DNA of 64,000 nucleotides from contig NZ_CP069791.1 of the NCBI RefSeq assembly GCF_016894265.1, forward strand, positions 62,001 through 126,000, read 5' to 3'. The DNA comes from Corynebacterium tuberculostearicum. GTDB lineage: Bacteria; Actinomycetota; Actinomycetes; Mycobacteriales; Mycobacteriaceae. The notes under the pieces were generated by a model. The model searched no databases. It was given only the letters and a program-made list of their open reading frames with translations, and had not been told where the DNA came from. This document shows, one piece after another, positions 28,106 through 37,113 of this stretch; the first letter of the stretch is position 1; each line of letters begins with the position of its first letter. The translations under genes were made by a program, and so were the position numbers.

Positions 28106-29248
28106 ATGCGAACCCTCAAAGCCTGCGCGTGGAGCCTCGTCCTTGGCGCGCTATTTATCCCGGCGTTGGTGGTTTCGGTGCTGATGCTGCCGTGGATTCC
28201 GTTGGTGGGACGCGCCGCGGAATTTGTCGGCCGGTTGGGTGCGCAGTGGATGGGCGTGGAGATCCCACCCCGGCGTGCGGGCCGCTGGTTTGATTGGCAG
28301 CAATTTTATCACCTTATTGTGCAGCTATTGCTTTCGGCTGCCTGCTTTGCCGCGTGGACAGCCTTGGGCTTTACAGCGGGTGTGCTGGTCATTGCGCCAT
28401 TCGTGCCAAAGACCGAATTCTCCTTTGGCGAGTGGTCTACCTCCAACCGGCCGCTGATTTTCTTTACCTGCTGGCTCACCGCGGCGTTGCTGGTGGCTTT
28501 ATTGGTGGGGCTCAACCGCTTGTTGGTCTTGGCCTCTACCTCGCTAACCCGGCTGGCGTTGAGCCCTTCGGCCGAGGAGTTGGCGGCCTCGCGTTCCACG
28601 CTTATCGATGCCTTCTCCGGCGAGCGCCGCCGCATCGAGCGCGAACTGCACGATGGTCCACAGCAGTACCTCACCGCGCTCAAGCTCAACTTGGCCGCGG
28701 CGAAATTGCAGGCCCCTCCCGAGGCACAACCGGCCCTGGCCGATGCGGAACATAATGCCTCATTGGCCTTGGCCTCCCTGCGGGCGACGGTGCGCGGCAT
28801 TGCCCCGCAGGTGCTTTTCGACGCCGGATTAATCCCCGCCCTCGACGAACTCCTCGCCCACTCCGGGCTGGAGACCGAACTACACGTCGAAGGCGCCGAA
28901 CGCTCAGTGGATGAAACCACTGCCCTGCTGGCTTACCACGCGGTGGCCGAGGCGCTTACTAATGCTTCCAAGCACGGCGCGGCTACCCAGGCGATAGTAA
29001 CGGTTGCTTTCGGGCAGACGTTGCGCCTAGGCATCGTTGATAATGGCACGGGTCCCTGCCCCGGCCCCGGAGCTGACCTCGACCCCACGGACAAGGAGCT
29101 AGCTGGGACGGGCACCGGTCTCGCCGGGCTGCGCGAACGCGCCGCCGCACTGGGCGGCACGGTGAGCTTTGCCGCAGCTCATGACGCGGCTGCGGGTGAA
29201 CTCGGTGGCCGGCTGCAGGTCGAATTACCGCTAAAGGAGGCGGAATGA
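28106..29248 (+). CDS. Two-component sensor histidine kinase (NarL-system type)
   Basis: The product has 380 residues. The N-terminal 170 residues carry about four membrane helices of the putative sensor type (PF13796-like), with little extracytoplasmic sequence, so the signal is probably sensed in or at the membrane. The HisKA_3 phosphoacceptor motif is RRRIERELHDGPQQYLTALK. The ATPase domain has EALTNASKHG (N-box) and GTGTGLAGLRERAAALGG (G-box). Its stop overlaps the response regulator start by 4 bases. Confidence 0.9.
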   Translation: MRTLKACAWSLVLGALFIPALVVSVLMLPWIPLVGRAAEFVGRLGAQWMGVEIPPRRAGRWFDWQQFYHLIVQLLLSAACFAAWTALGFTAGVLVIAPFVPKTEFSFGEWSTSNRPLIFFTCWLTAALLVALLVGLNRLLVLASTSLTRLALSPSAEELAASRSTLIDAFSGERRRIERELHDGPQQYLTALKLNLAAAKLQAPPEAQPALADAEHNASLALASLRATVRGIAPQVLFDAGLIPALDELLAHSGLETELHVEGAERSVDETTALLAYHAVAEALTNASKHGAATQAIVTVAFGQTLRLGIVDNGTGPCPGPGADLDPTDKELAGTGTGLAGLRERAAALGGTVSFAAAHDAAAGELGGRLQVELPLKEAE

Positions 29249-29880
29249 AACTACTACTGGCGGAAGATTCCGCGCTGCTGCGCGCGGGGCTCGAGCAGCT
29301 ACTTAGCGCCTTGGGGCATAGCGTTACGGCGGCCGCGGATGCCGAAGAACTGCGCGCTATTGCCCGGCAGGAAGATTTTGACCTGATTATCAGCGATGTG
29401 CGCATGCCACCGTCCATGACCGACGATGGCCTGCGCGCCGTGCACGACCTGCGAGCGGCCAATCCCACCCAACCGGTGGTGGTGTTGAGCCAATACGTAG
29501 CGGCAAGCTACCTCGACCGTCTCTTGGAACACGGCGGATTCGGGTATCTGCTTAAGGAACGCGTTTCTGACGTGGAAGAATTCGTGCGCACGCTAGACGA
29601 GGTCGCCCGCGGCGGCACCGTGGTGGACCCCGAGGTGGTCACAGCGTTACTGTCGGCGCGGCGTACTGGTTTAGCCCAGCTCACCACCCGCGAGCGGGAG
29701 GTGCTGGGGCTGATGGCTCAAGGATTGAGCAATAAAGAAATTGAAGACACGCTCGTTCTTACCGCCGGAGCGGTAAGCAAGCATGTCTCCAATGTGTTTA
29801 TGAAGCTCGGGTTTCGGCCCGAGGATTCCAACCGGCGGGTCAAGGCCGTATTGGCGTGGCTGCGCCATACGGAGCGCTAG
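29245..29880 (+). CDS. NarL/LuxR-type response regulator
   Basis: The product has 211 residues. The receiver domain has the acidic pair AEDSALL, the phosphoacceptor Asp in LIISDVRMP (about 52), and Lys in YLLKERV. A LuxR-type helix-turn-helix follows (LTTREREVLGLMAQGLSNKEI ... VSKHVSNVFMKL). It is coupled to the kinase (ATGA). Its likely target is the divergent ABC transporter, by way of the palindrome at 28053-28068. Confidence 0.93.
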   Translation: MKLLLAEDSALLRAGLEQLLSALGHSVTAAADAEELRAIARQEDFDLIISDVRMPPSMTDDGLRAVHDLRAANPTQPVVVLSQYVAASYLDRLLEHGGFGYLLKERVSDVEEFVRTLDEVARGGTVVDPEVVTALLSARRTGLAQLTTREREVLGLMAQGLSNKEIEDTLVLTAGAVSKHVSNVFMKLGFRPEDSNRRVKAVLAWLRHTER

Positions 29881-29911
29881 CCACACCCGCCACACCCAGG
29901 CGCGATGCTAG

Positions 29912-31375
29912 TTACTTCTTCGAGCTGAGCCCGCCGAAAATATCGCTGGAACTCAGGGAGCTGCCGCCCTCCGGATCCTTAGGCGCCTCTGGGGTGTCTG
30001 GGTCGGTGGACTCGGTGGAGTCGGCGGGGTTGGTGGCGTCGTCGGCAGGCGCAGCCCCGCGGTCCTTCTTCTTGAGGGAAACCTTGTCCACCAGCGTGTT
30101 ATCGCCTTCGTTGAAGGTGGTAAAGGTGAGCTTGTTATCGGAGACGTCCACGCGCATGTAGTCCTCGGTGTAGTCCTGGCGCCACATGGCGGTGGATTCG
30201 TGGGCAAGCTTTGGATCGATGGTCTCCATGCGCGCGCCCTTGTGCTTTTTGTTATTCACGTCGGTGAAGTCGTAGTACTTGCCGCCGCCCGCGGTGGTGG
30301 TGGTCAGGTACAGCGCCTCGCCATCCTTGGGCTCGAGAACGTCGCCGCGCTGCGGTTTTTCTTCCGGCAGGACCGGCTTATTGTTCTTCATCAAGTGGCT
30401 GCGGGTGTAGATGTGGTCGTGGCCGGAGAGCACGGCATCGACATTGAGTTCAGACAGCACCGGGGTGAGCTTCTCGCGCAGGTTGGTGACGTCCTTATCA
30501 AAGTGATGCGAGCCCTGGGAGTACGGGCCGTGGTGCATACCAACGACGATCCAGTCATTATCCGCGCCGCGGGATTCGATGGCCTCGCGCAGGAACTGCT
30601 CGTGGCGGGCGATATCGGCGTCGGAAGAAGCATTGGAGTCTAGGCCGATGAAGAGCACGTTATTGCGTTCGAAGTAGTGGTCGCGGATATCGTCCGCCTG
30701 GTGCGGGTTGGAGAAATGCTCATCATGATGCTTCATGGTGAGGTTATAAGTCTCGTGATTGCCCGGGACCGTGTTGGTGGGGATGTGACGAATCTCCGGG
30801 GCGGAGAAGTATGCATCGTACTGCGGTACCTGCGCACCCCAACCCTCCACCTGGTCACCCAGCGACCAGATCATGCTGGCATTCGGCACGTGGGAGGCCG
30901 CGTGGCCGATGGTCTTGCGCCACTGTTCAGCCTGGTCATCCACCTTGAGGTCCACGCCGATCTGCGGGTCAGCGACGGTAAGGAAGGACCAGTCATCGCC
31001 ATTGGAGCCAGTGTTGAAGGTCTCTGGCTCGGACCAGCCGCCTTCTTCGGAGCCGACGCGGTAGGAGTACTCGGTATCCGGCTGCAGGTTGGTAGCGGTG
31101 GCGAACTGGGACTTGTACAGCAATGCGCCATAATCGCGCTCGTCGGCCTGGAAGGTGGTGGTGCCTTCTGGGCCGGTGATCTCGAGGACCTCGTCTGCCT
31201 TGGACTTCGTGCGCCAGGTGACCATGACCTGGGATTCATCCTCGCCCGGCTGCAGGATGGTGCGGTAGATGGGCGAGTCAGCGGCCAGCGCCGGGGTGGC
31301 GGGCACGACGGCGGCAGCGCCACCCACGGCGAGGGCGGTGGCGAAGGAGGCGACGAAACGCGACGAACGGAGCAT
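29912..31375 (-). CDS. Secreted purple acid phosphatase-like metallophosphoesterase
   Basis: The product has 487 residues. A signal peptide ends at about 32 (TPALAAD). A fibronectin-like N-terminal domain with EYSYRVGSEEGGWSEP follows. The catalytic domain has the metal ligands in order: VADPQIG, LGDQVEGWG, VPGNHETYN, VGMHHGPYSQG and SGHDHIYTR. The last 55 residues are a low-complexity Asp/Pro/Ser/Thr tail. The family hydrolyses phosphate esters outside the cell. Two GGTGTTC direct repeats lie about 50-70 bases upstream of the start and could be a regulator site. The tail lacks a clear sorting signal. Confidence 0.88.
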   Translation of the reverse strand: MLRSSRFVASFATALAVGGAAAVVPATPALAADSPIYRTILQPGEDESQVMVTWRTKSKADEVLEITGPEGTTTFQADERDYGALLYKSQFATATNLQPDTEYSYRVGSEEGGWSEPETFNTGSNGDDWSFLTVADPQIGVDLKVDDQAEQWRKTIGHAASHVPNASMIWSLGDQVEGWGAQVPQYDAYFSAPEIRHIPTNTVPGNHETYNLTMKHHDEHFSNPHQADDIRDHYFERNNVLFIGLDSNASSDADIARHEQFLREAIESRGADNDWIVVGMHHGPYSQGSHHFDKDVTNLREKLTPVLSELNVDAVLSGHDHIYTRSHLMKNNKPVLPEEKPQRGDVLEPKDGEALYLTTTTAGGGKYYDFTDVNNKKHKGARMETIDPKLAHESTAMWRQDYTEDYMRVDVSDNKLTFTTFNEGDNTLVDKVSLKKKDRGAAPADDATNPADSTESTDPDTPEAPKDPEGGSSLSSSDIFGGLSSKK

Positions 31376-31421
31376 ACAGTTTTCACCTTTGGAGTCTTAG
31401 AAGAAGCGGTACGGCTCCCTA

Positions 31422-31445
31422 GAACACCATAAGAATGTGAACACC
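31422..31445 (-). repeat. GGTGTTC direct repeats upstream of phosphatase gene
   Basis: GAACACC (plus strand) is present at 31422-31428 and 31439-31445, 17 bases apart start to start. Direct repeats at this position often bind OmpR-type regulators such as the phosphate-starvation regulator PhoR. This link is only an inference from the gene product. Confidence 0.35.
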
Positions 31446-31495
31446 GTATTACGGGCGCGCGAAAAGCGCTTGAACCCTACCTGTGAGGGCTTGGC

Positions 31496-31924
31496 TTAAA
31501 GGCTCTTATCGGAGTTGATAACGGCCGCGCGCCAGAGGGTGTACTCGTCCGGATTGTCTTCGCGGTAGTTCTTCACTGCGCGAATGCCCTGTTCCACGGA
31601 TTCGATGACGGCATCGATAGTGGTGTCTTCGCCCTCGGCGTCAACGAAAATGACCGGGCCGCAGATGGAGCGGATGGGGTCCTGCAGGAAGGCGGCATTG
31701 CCGGTGGCAGCCGCGTTGCGCGCCAGGGAGGCTACCGGGTTCGGCTCGGCGCCTTCGGCCTTGGCTTCGGGATTGTAGAGCGCGGCGTAGGTGGTGCCGT
31801 CTTCCTGGAAAACAACGGAGACGCGGTCCTCGGTGGTGCCGCCCAGGAACTGGTTGGCGTGCTCCAGCTCGAACTCGAGCTTGCGGCGGGTGAGATCAGG
31901 GTTGACAAGGAAACCGACGGTCAT
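31496..31924 (-). CDS. Conserved hypothetical protein
   Basis: This 142-residue soluble protein starts MTVGFLVNPDLTRRKLEFELEHA. It has a mixed alpha/beta pattern with no signal peptide or membrane helix. The segment ICGPVIFVDAEGEDTTIDAVIESVEQGIRAVKNY looks like a compact domain. I do not recognise the family. A ribosome binding site (AAGGAGC) lies a few bases before the ATG. It is monocistronic, between the phosphatase and tsaD. Confidence 0.75.
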   Translation of the reverse strand: MTVGFLVNPDLTRRKLEFELEHANQFLGGTTEDRVSVVFQEDGTTYAALYNPEAKAEGAEPNPVASLARNAAATGNAAFLQDPIRSICGPVIFVDAEGEDTTIDAVIESVEQGIRAVKNYREDNPDEYTLWRAAVINSDKSL

Positions 31925-32015
31925 GAGAGAAAGCTCCTTCAGAAAGCCAAGAGGGCATGAACGCTCTTTAGAGTACCGGCCCCCTGCCCCGCCTGCAGCG
32001 CGAGCGAGAAGAACT

Positions 32016-33059
32016 TTAGGTTAACTGCGGCTCTTCTACATCCAGCTGGGTATCGGTGCCTACGCCGAGGCCAGAGGGCTGGGCGCCTTCGTGGATGAGT
32101 TGCGCGCCGATGGCCGCGATCATCACGCCGTTATCGGTGCACAGGGAAAAGCGCGGAACGCGCAGCTCTACTCCAGCGGCGGCGCAGCGCTCGGCGGCCA
32201 GCTCGCGCAGGCGGGAATTAGCGGCCACGCCGCCTCCCAATAGCAGCACCCGGGCGCCGGTGTCCTCGCAGGCACGCACGGCCTTGGCTGTCAGGACATC
32301 GGCCACGGCTTCTTGGAAGCTGGCGCAGACATCTTCCACGCTGATGATCTCCCCTGCCTTTTCGGCGCGCTCCACGTAGCGGGCTACGGAAGTCTTGAGC
32401 CCGGAGAAGGAGAAGTCGTGGCGGTGCGGGCCGCGCAGATCCTCGGCGCGAGACATGCCGCGCGGGAAATCGATGGTGGCTTCGCCGCGGGCAGCGAGCT
32501 TATCGATCACCGGGCCGCCCGGGTAGCCCAAACCGAGGAGGCGGGAGACTTTGTCGTAGGCTTCACCGGCGGCGTCGTCAAGCGTAGAGCCAAGCTCGCG
32601 CATGGGCTTGCCGACGGCCTCTACTTCCAACAGCTGCGTATGCCCGCCCGAGACCAAGAGGGCCACCGAGTGCGGCAGCTCTTCGCCTTCCAGGTTGGCC
32701 ACAGCAACGTGGCCACCTAGGTGATTGACGCCGTAGAAAGGCACACCCCAAGCCGCGGCATAGGCCTTGGCGGCCGAGGCTCCCACCAGCAAAGCACCGG
32801 CTAGACCCGGCCCCACGGTGGCGGCGATGGCATCCGGCTTTTCGATGCCCGCCTCATTCAGCGCCGACTGCATCACCTGCGGCATGGCCTCAAGGTGGGC
32901 ACGGGAGGCGATTTCCGGGACGACGCCACCGAAACGCGCGTGCTGCTCCATGGAGGAAGCAACGGCGTTAGCGATGATGTCCATGTGACCGTCCTCGCGC
33001 AGATCGACGATGCCCACGCCGGTTTCATCGCAGGAGGACTCGATGCCCATGATCTTCAT
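32016..33059 (-). CDS. tsaD: tRNA N6-adenosine threonylcarbamoyltransferase TsaD
   Basis: The product has 347 residues of the Kae1/TsaD family. It contains [14 protein letters not shown] at the start, the metal-binding His pair in [18 protein letters not shown] and the C-terminal CTDNGVMIA. It transfers the threonylcarbamoyl group to A37 of tRNAs reading ANN codons, together with TsaB and TsaE, which are encoded just upstream in the same cluster. It is separated from rimI by 9 bases. Confidence 0.97.
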   Translation of the reverse strand: MKIMGIESSCDETGVGIVDLREDGHMDIIANAVASSMEQHARFGGVVPEIASRAHLEAMPQVMQSALNEAGIEKPDAIAATVGPGLAGALLVGASAAKAYAAAWGVPFYGVNHLGGHVAVANLEGEELPHSVALLVSGGHTQLLEVEAVGKPMRELGSTLDDAAGEAYDKVSRLLGLGYPGGPVIDKLAARGEATIDFPRGMSRAEDLRGPHRHDFSFSGLKTSVARYVERAEKAGEIISVEDVCASFQEAVADVLTAKAVRACEDTGARVLLLGGGVAANSRLRELAAERCAAAGVELRVPRFSLCTDNGVMIAAIGAQLIHEGAQPSGLGVGTDTQLDVEEPQLT

Positions 33060-33068
33060 GACTGCTCC

Positions 33069-33557
33069 TTAATCTTCTGGGCGCTCGGACTGGCGCGGGC
33101 GCACCATCACGTGCGCATCCGCCCCGGAAGGTTGGTAATAGTTCTTGCGGATCCCCTGCTTGGCAAAGCCGTAGCGCTCATACAGGCCAATAGCGGGATC
33201 ATTGCCCACGCGAACCTCGAGGAAGACCGGGGCATCCTTGAGATCCGCGATATGGCAGATATTGTCCATCATCATCCGCGCGATGCCGCGGCGCTGTGCG
33301 GCGGGGTCGACGCCGATGGTGTGGATTTCAAACTCCGGGTCCGCGGCTGGGCCCATCATGCCGATGCCCGCATAGCCCAAAAGCTTTACGGGCTCCGGTT
33401 CCTCGATCGCGCCTTCCACCCCGAAATAGAAGTTGAAGGGCTGGGCCATTTCTTCCCGGAAGATCCGGCTGGACCACGGAGTTTCGCCTGGGAAAAGGAC
33501 CTCTTCCAGCTCGGCGCACCGAGGTGCATCGGCCGGGGTTAGCTCGCGTAGCTTCAC
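33069..33557 (-). CDS. rimI: Ribosomal protein S18-alanine N-acetyltransferase RimI-like
   Basis: This is a 162-residue GNAT protein. It has IHTIGVDPAAQRRGIARMMM, the acetyl-CoA pyrophosphate loop R/Q-x-x-G-x-A, and a C-terminal LYERYGFAKQGIRKNYY. Its position between tsaB and tsaD is the usual place of rimI. RimI acetylates the N-terminus of S18 in enterobacteria. The substrate in actinobacteria is broader or unproven. The start overlaps the end of tsaB by 4 bases. Confidence 0.9.
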   Translation of the reverse strand: MKLRELTPADAPRCAELEEVLFPGETPWSSRIFREEMAQPFNFYFGVEGAIEEPEPVKLLGYAGIGMMGPAADPEFEIHTIGVDPAAQRRGIARMMMDNICHIADLKDAPVFLEVRVGNDPAIGLYERYGFAKQGIRKNYYQPSGADAHVMVRPRQSERPED

Positions 33558-34261
33558 AGCTCGACCTTCGGGATGGCGGCAGAAAGCTGTTGCTGCTTCG
33601 GCGGGACCGCATCCGGGCGGCGTAGGTACAGCGGCACGACGGGAGCCGGTTCTGCCTCGAGGTCGGCCGCGGCAACGAGGGCCGTCGCACTCGGATGGGC
33701 CGCGCGGTGCGGCAGGGCGGCGAGCTTCTCGGGGAGTTGCTCAGCAAGGCGGTCCGGGATGATGACCTCGGCGGTGGACGCAAGTTCCACCTCGAGTTCG
33801 GCCGGTTTCGTCACCGCGGGGCCAGAAATGCGCTGCACACCGGAGTCGGTAGCGCGGTAAGTGGCCCAGTAGATCTCTTTGCGGCGGGCGTCAGTAGCTA
33901 CCAAGGCGGTCGCTTCCTCGGCCGCGGCGACAGGATCTACGTCGAGCTCGGCTGCGGCCGCGATGGCATCGTGGGTGCAGATGCCGTGGAGGGGGATAGA
34001 AAGGGCGTCGGCAAGCGCGGAGGCCGTCGCCATACCCACGCGCAACCCGGTAAATGGACCCGGGCCCACGCCGGTGACCACCGCATCGAGGTCGGAATAC
34101 TCCATGCCCGCCTCTGCGAGGACCTCGGTGATGGTAGGAATGAGCAGCTCATTATGCGCGCGGGTATCCTCCAACACGCGCTCGGTGGTCTGCCCGGTGA
34201 CGGTATCCACTACCCCGGTAATCAGGGCGGTGGTGGCCGTGTCGATCGCGAGGACGCGCAT
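33554..34261 (-). CDS. tsaB: t6A-modification protein TsaB
   Basis: The product has 235 residues of the YeaZ/TsaB family. It starts MRVLAIDTATTALITGVVD and has the conserved VTGVGPGPFTGLRVGMATAS near residues 62-81. TsaB is the non-catalytic partner of TsaD that scaffolds the t6A complex. It overlaps rimI by 4 bases and shares one base with the upstream membrane protein gene, so the four genes are probably one operon. Confidence 0.95.
   Translation of the reverse strand: MRVLAIDTATTALITGVVDTVTGQTTERVLEDTRAHNELLIPTITEVLAEAGMEYSDLDAVVTGVGPGPFTGLRVGMATASALADALSIPLHGICTHDAIAAAAELDVDPVAAAEEATALVATDARRKEIYWATYRATDSGVQRISGPAVTKPAELEVELASTAEVIIPDRLAEQLPEKLAALPHRAAHPSATALVAAADLEAEPAPVVPLYLRRPDAVPPKQQQLSAAIPKVEL
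34004..34017 (+). repeat. Exact copy of GGCGTCGGCAAGCG within tsaB
   Basis: It is read on the gene strand as Ala-Leu-Ala-Asp-Ala with CTT for Leu. Confidence 0.65.
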
Positions 34262-34770
34262 TAGGCAACCATCTTCCAGGTGCCATCCTCGCGCTGGAAG
34301 CCCAGCGGCTGGGTGCCCTGGATCATGGGCACGCCGCCATCAAGGCTCTGGCCCTGCTGCTCCATGGCCTTGATCTGCATGTCAATCATCTCGCACACCT
34401 CGACCTTTTCCGGATCCAGCTCTTCGATGAAGGGCTTAGCGCTCTGGGAAATGGCTACCGCGTAGCTCTTGCCTTCCGGCACCGCACCACCTTCAAAGGT
34501 GATGTTCTCGGTATCGATCTGTGCCTCTTTAACCTTATCTTCGCGCATGCCCGGGCAGATGAAACCAATGGCGGGGTACTCCTCGCCATAGACATCGGTG
34601 GGCATGACGGTCATGACCTCCAAGTTATTTGGCGCCTTGGACAGCGTGGAGGTGAGGTTTCCCTCCAAGTGGTTTTCCTCGCGCAGCGTGGAGGAGGCAA
34701 GAAGAACCATCATGACAACGATAAAGATGGCGATGATGGCGGCGGTGAGGTTGCGAGCGAATTTAGTCAT
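34261..34770 (-). CDS. Hypothetical membrane-anchored protein
   Basis: The product has 169 residues from the ATG at 34770 (MTKFARNLTAAIIAIF). One N-terminal membrane helix is at about 8-28, followed by an extracytoplasmic domain with two Cys (FICPG and VEVCEMI) that may form a disulfide. The ribosome binding site AAGGAGCC lies upstream. The stop shares one base with the tsaB start. No family is recognised and there is no reason to link it to t6A synthesis beyond the operon position. Confidence 0.7.
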   Translation of the reverse strand: MTKFARNLTAAIIAIFIVVMMVLLASSTLREENHLEGNLTSTLSKAPNNLEVMTVMPTDVYGEEYPAIGFICPGMREDKVKEAQIDTENITFEGGAVPEGKSYAVAISQSAKPFIEELDPEKVEVCEMIDMQIKAMEQQGQSLDGGVPMIQGTQPLGFQREDGTWKMVA

Positions 34771-34862
34771 GGGGTGAGTATGGCTCCTTGAAAAATGTTT
34801 AAGTTTCAGGCGGGCGGCGGTAGTTCTGGCAACCGATGCTACCTGGTTCACCGCAACACAAA

Positions 34863-34908
34863 ACCCACAGGGTAGTGCCTGCCAGTGTAGGCGGGCGACC
34901 CTGTGGGT
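34863..34908 (-). terminator. Terminator of AspT-type transporter gene
   Basis: ACCCACAGGGT and ACCCTGTGGGT form an 11-base perfect stem enclosing a second GC-rich hairpin. On the minus strand it is followed by TTTTGTG. Confidence 0.85.
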
Positions 34909-34933
34909 GAGTAATTAACGCGCGATATTGCCG

Positions 34934-36523
34934 CTATAGCAACAGCAAGAGCAACACCTGCGAGGCAATAATCTTGCCGATAATTGTGGTGGGATAGACC
35001 GTGGCCCATCCGCGGCCGGCTAGCTCGGTGCCGGTTTGGTCACGAATATAGGCAAAGACTGCCGGGTTGGTGGTCATGCCGGCCGCACAGCCCATAGCCT
35101 CGTCCCACTTCAGCTTGAGCACCAGCATGCCGATGACGCCGATCAAGATGGCGGAGACCAAGGTGATGATAAGGCCCACGCCCATGATGGTCAGGGAGGA
35201 CGGATCCGTCAGGGCATCGCGGAAGGAGGCGCCGGCCGAGGTGCCCACGCCGGCCAGGAACAAGGTAAGGCCCATATTGGACAAGGTCTCACGGGTGTGG
35301 AATGGCATCTGCCAGTTCAACGGGCCGGTACGGTTAAGGTAGCCCAAGAGCAGGCCGACGACCACGGGCCCGCCACCGAAGCCCAGCTGCAGGGTGGAAC
35401 CGCCCGGCATCGGAATCGGAATGAGGCCGAGCAGCATACCCAAGGACAGGCCGATGGCCATGGACAGCAGGTCCGCATTACCCAACGCGGCCTCAGAGTC
35501 ACCGAGGTACTTGCGCACGTATGGCAAGCGGCTCGGGCTAGTCACCACGCGAACGCGGTCGGAGTAGTTGAGCACAGTGTCCGGGTGCGGCACGAGGTCC
35601 TTATCGCCCTTACGGATACGAGCGATGATAAAGCCGTGGTCGAGGGCCTTGATCTCGCGGACGGATTTACCGGCAATCTCCGGGTTGGACACGGTAACGC
35701 GGGTGTATTTAAGCCCAGCGTCCTCGGTCAGCTCCACTGGGTGTTCTTCACCCAAGACCTCAATGGCCTTATCGACGGCCTCTTCGGAGCCGTTGAGCAG
35801 ATATGCTTCACCCTCGCACAGTGGCATTTCTGGGACGGCGAGGCGGTGGCGCTCCTCGTCAGAGATGATACGAGTAGCCACAACGGTCTGGCCAGTAACG
35901 CGGTAGATATGACCAGCGGTGTCATTGAAGTTCTTGGTCAGGCGCACGCCTTTGGCTACGAGCTCGGCGGGAATCATGCCCTCTGCGCGGGCATCTTCCT
36001 CATGGTTGGCTTTGACAACCTTGGCGCCAATGGCGGCGACGAGAATCGCGCCAATAACCGCGCCTGGGTAGGCCAAGGAGTAACCGACGACCGGGGTGGA
36101 ATCGCCCACCATTTCCACCACGGCAGCCATACCCGGCGTGGAGGAGAGCGAACCGGCGAACATGCCGACGGCTTCTGGCACGCTCAGGCCAAAGCCACGG
36201 ATGAGGCCATAGCCAACGGCGACCAAAACAACCAACATGCCCAGCATGAAGACGGTGAGCTTCCAGCCGCGGGTTTTAAACTCGCGGACGAAGGAAGGCC
36301 CGAAGCTAAGGCCAATGGCATAAACGAAGATCGCCAGGCCAAATTGATAGACCAGCGGCGGAATTTGGATATCCGGATTAGCAGTAGATAGACCCAGTGC
36401 CACAAACATCGCAGCCGCGGCACCGAGAGAGATGCCGAAGATCTTGATCTTGCCAATCGCTAGACCCACCGCCATGATGACGAAGAGAGATAGCAAAGGA
36501 CTTGAGGCGAGAAAATTCAACAC
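34934..36523 (-). CDS. AspT/YidE-family transporter with two RCK_C domains
   Basis: The product has 529 residues. Two membrane blocks of about five helices (residues 1-170 and 360-529) flank two cytoplasmic RCK_C/TrkA_C domains (about 190-350). The first block has the LSSTPGMAAV motif and the second has CAAGMTTNPAVFAY, the duplicated AspT signature. Family members exchange dicarboxylates or amino acids; C. glutamicum SucE exports succinate. The start is GTG at 36523. It is flanked by its own terminator, so it is probably monocistronic. Confidence 0.9.
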   Translation of the reverse strand: MLNFLASSPLLSLFVIMAVGLAIGKIKIFGISLGAAAAMFVALGLSTANPDIQIPPLVYQFGLAIFVYAIGLSFGPSFVREFKTRGWKLTVFMLGMLVVLVAVGYGLIRGFGLSVPEAVGMFAGSLSSTPGMAAVVEMVGDSTPVVGYSLAYPGAVIGAILVAAIGAKVVKANHEEDARAEGMIPAELVAKGVRLTKNFNDTAGHIYRVTGQTVVATRIISDEERHRLAVPEMPLCEGEAYLLNGSEEAVDKAIEVLGEEHPVELTEDAGLKYTRVTVSNPEIAGKSVREIKALDHGFIIARIRKGDKDLVPHPDTVLNYSDRVRVVTSPSRLPYVRKYLGDSEAALGNADLLSMAIGLSLGMLLGLIPIPMPGGSTLQLGFGGGPVVVGLLLGYLNRTGPLNWQMPFHTRETLSNMGLTLFLAGVGTSAGASFRDALTDPSSLTIMGVGLIITLVSAILIGVIGMLVLKLKWDEAMGCAAGMTTNPAVFAYIRDQTGTELAGRGWATVYPTTIIGKIIASQVLLLLLL

Positions 36524-36612
36524 CTTAATAGAATTACGTAGTGGTTATACCCGGATCAAGTTTGCTTTCTGGGATATTCATCACTTAACCCCCTATAAGG
36601 CGGAACGATGTA

Positions 36613-37113
36613 CTATGCACCACTTTTCCAAGACCATGTGAAGCGGCGAACATCCTCTTCTGCGCCGGCATAGTCCACCGGCTCACGGTCGATGCTGATA
36701 AATAGGTAGCGCTCCGCAATCTGTTCCACGAGTCCCCCGCCCCATTCGGCAATAACCACGGCGTCCTCTAGCTCCGTGTCCAGATCCAGCGCGTCGAGCT
36801 CCCCTAGCGGGTCCCCGGAATTAGCACCGCCTTCATCGAGCAGGCGGTAGGCATCCACGTGCACAAGGTCTGGCCCACCCACAGTAGAGCGGTGCACGCG
36901 GGCGATAACGAAGGTTGGCGAGGTAACGCGGCCTTTAACCTGCATGCCCTTGGCGACGCCCTGCGTCAGCGTCGTCTTTCCAGCCCCCAACGGCCCATCC
37001 AGGATCACTACATCGCCGGCTTCAAGCGCCGCACCTAGCTCTTCACCAAAGGCATAGGTGTCTTCCACCGTGGATAGGTCGCGGCTGCCGGATTCGGGAA
37101 AGCTATTGCGCAT
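36613..37113 (-). CDS. tsaE: tRNA threonylcarbamoyladenosine ATPase TsaE
   Basis: The product has 166 residues. The P-loop GPLGAGKTTLTQGVA is at about 40-54. SPTFVIARVH and HVDAYRL follow, then the C-terminal VVIAEWGG. TsaE is the ATPase that drives cycles of the TsaB-TsaD complex. Its start region overlaps the end of alr by 11 bases. It is separated from tsaB and tsaD by the inserted AspT-type transporter gene, whereas in mycobacteria the genes are contiguous. Confidence 0.94.
   Translation of the reverse strand: MRNSFPESGSRDLSTVEDTYAFGEELGAALEAGDVVILDGPLGAGKTTLTQGVAKGMQVKGRVTSPTFVIARVHRSTVGGPDLVHVDAYRLLDEGGANSGDPLGELDALDLDTELEDAVVIAEWGGGLVEQIAERYLFISIDREPVDYAGAEEDVRRFTWSWKSGA

Noticed and set aside
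26163..29880. Assignment as the heme exporter HrtAB with ChrSA
   Set aside because: The gene arrangement is similar, but the permease is longer with duplicated FtsX halves and no heme-specific feature is visible. The substrate was left open.
35036..36391. 451-codon plus-strand frame across the AspT-type transporter
   Set aside because: It is a shadow frame with low-complexity His/Gln/Gly content.
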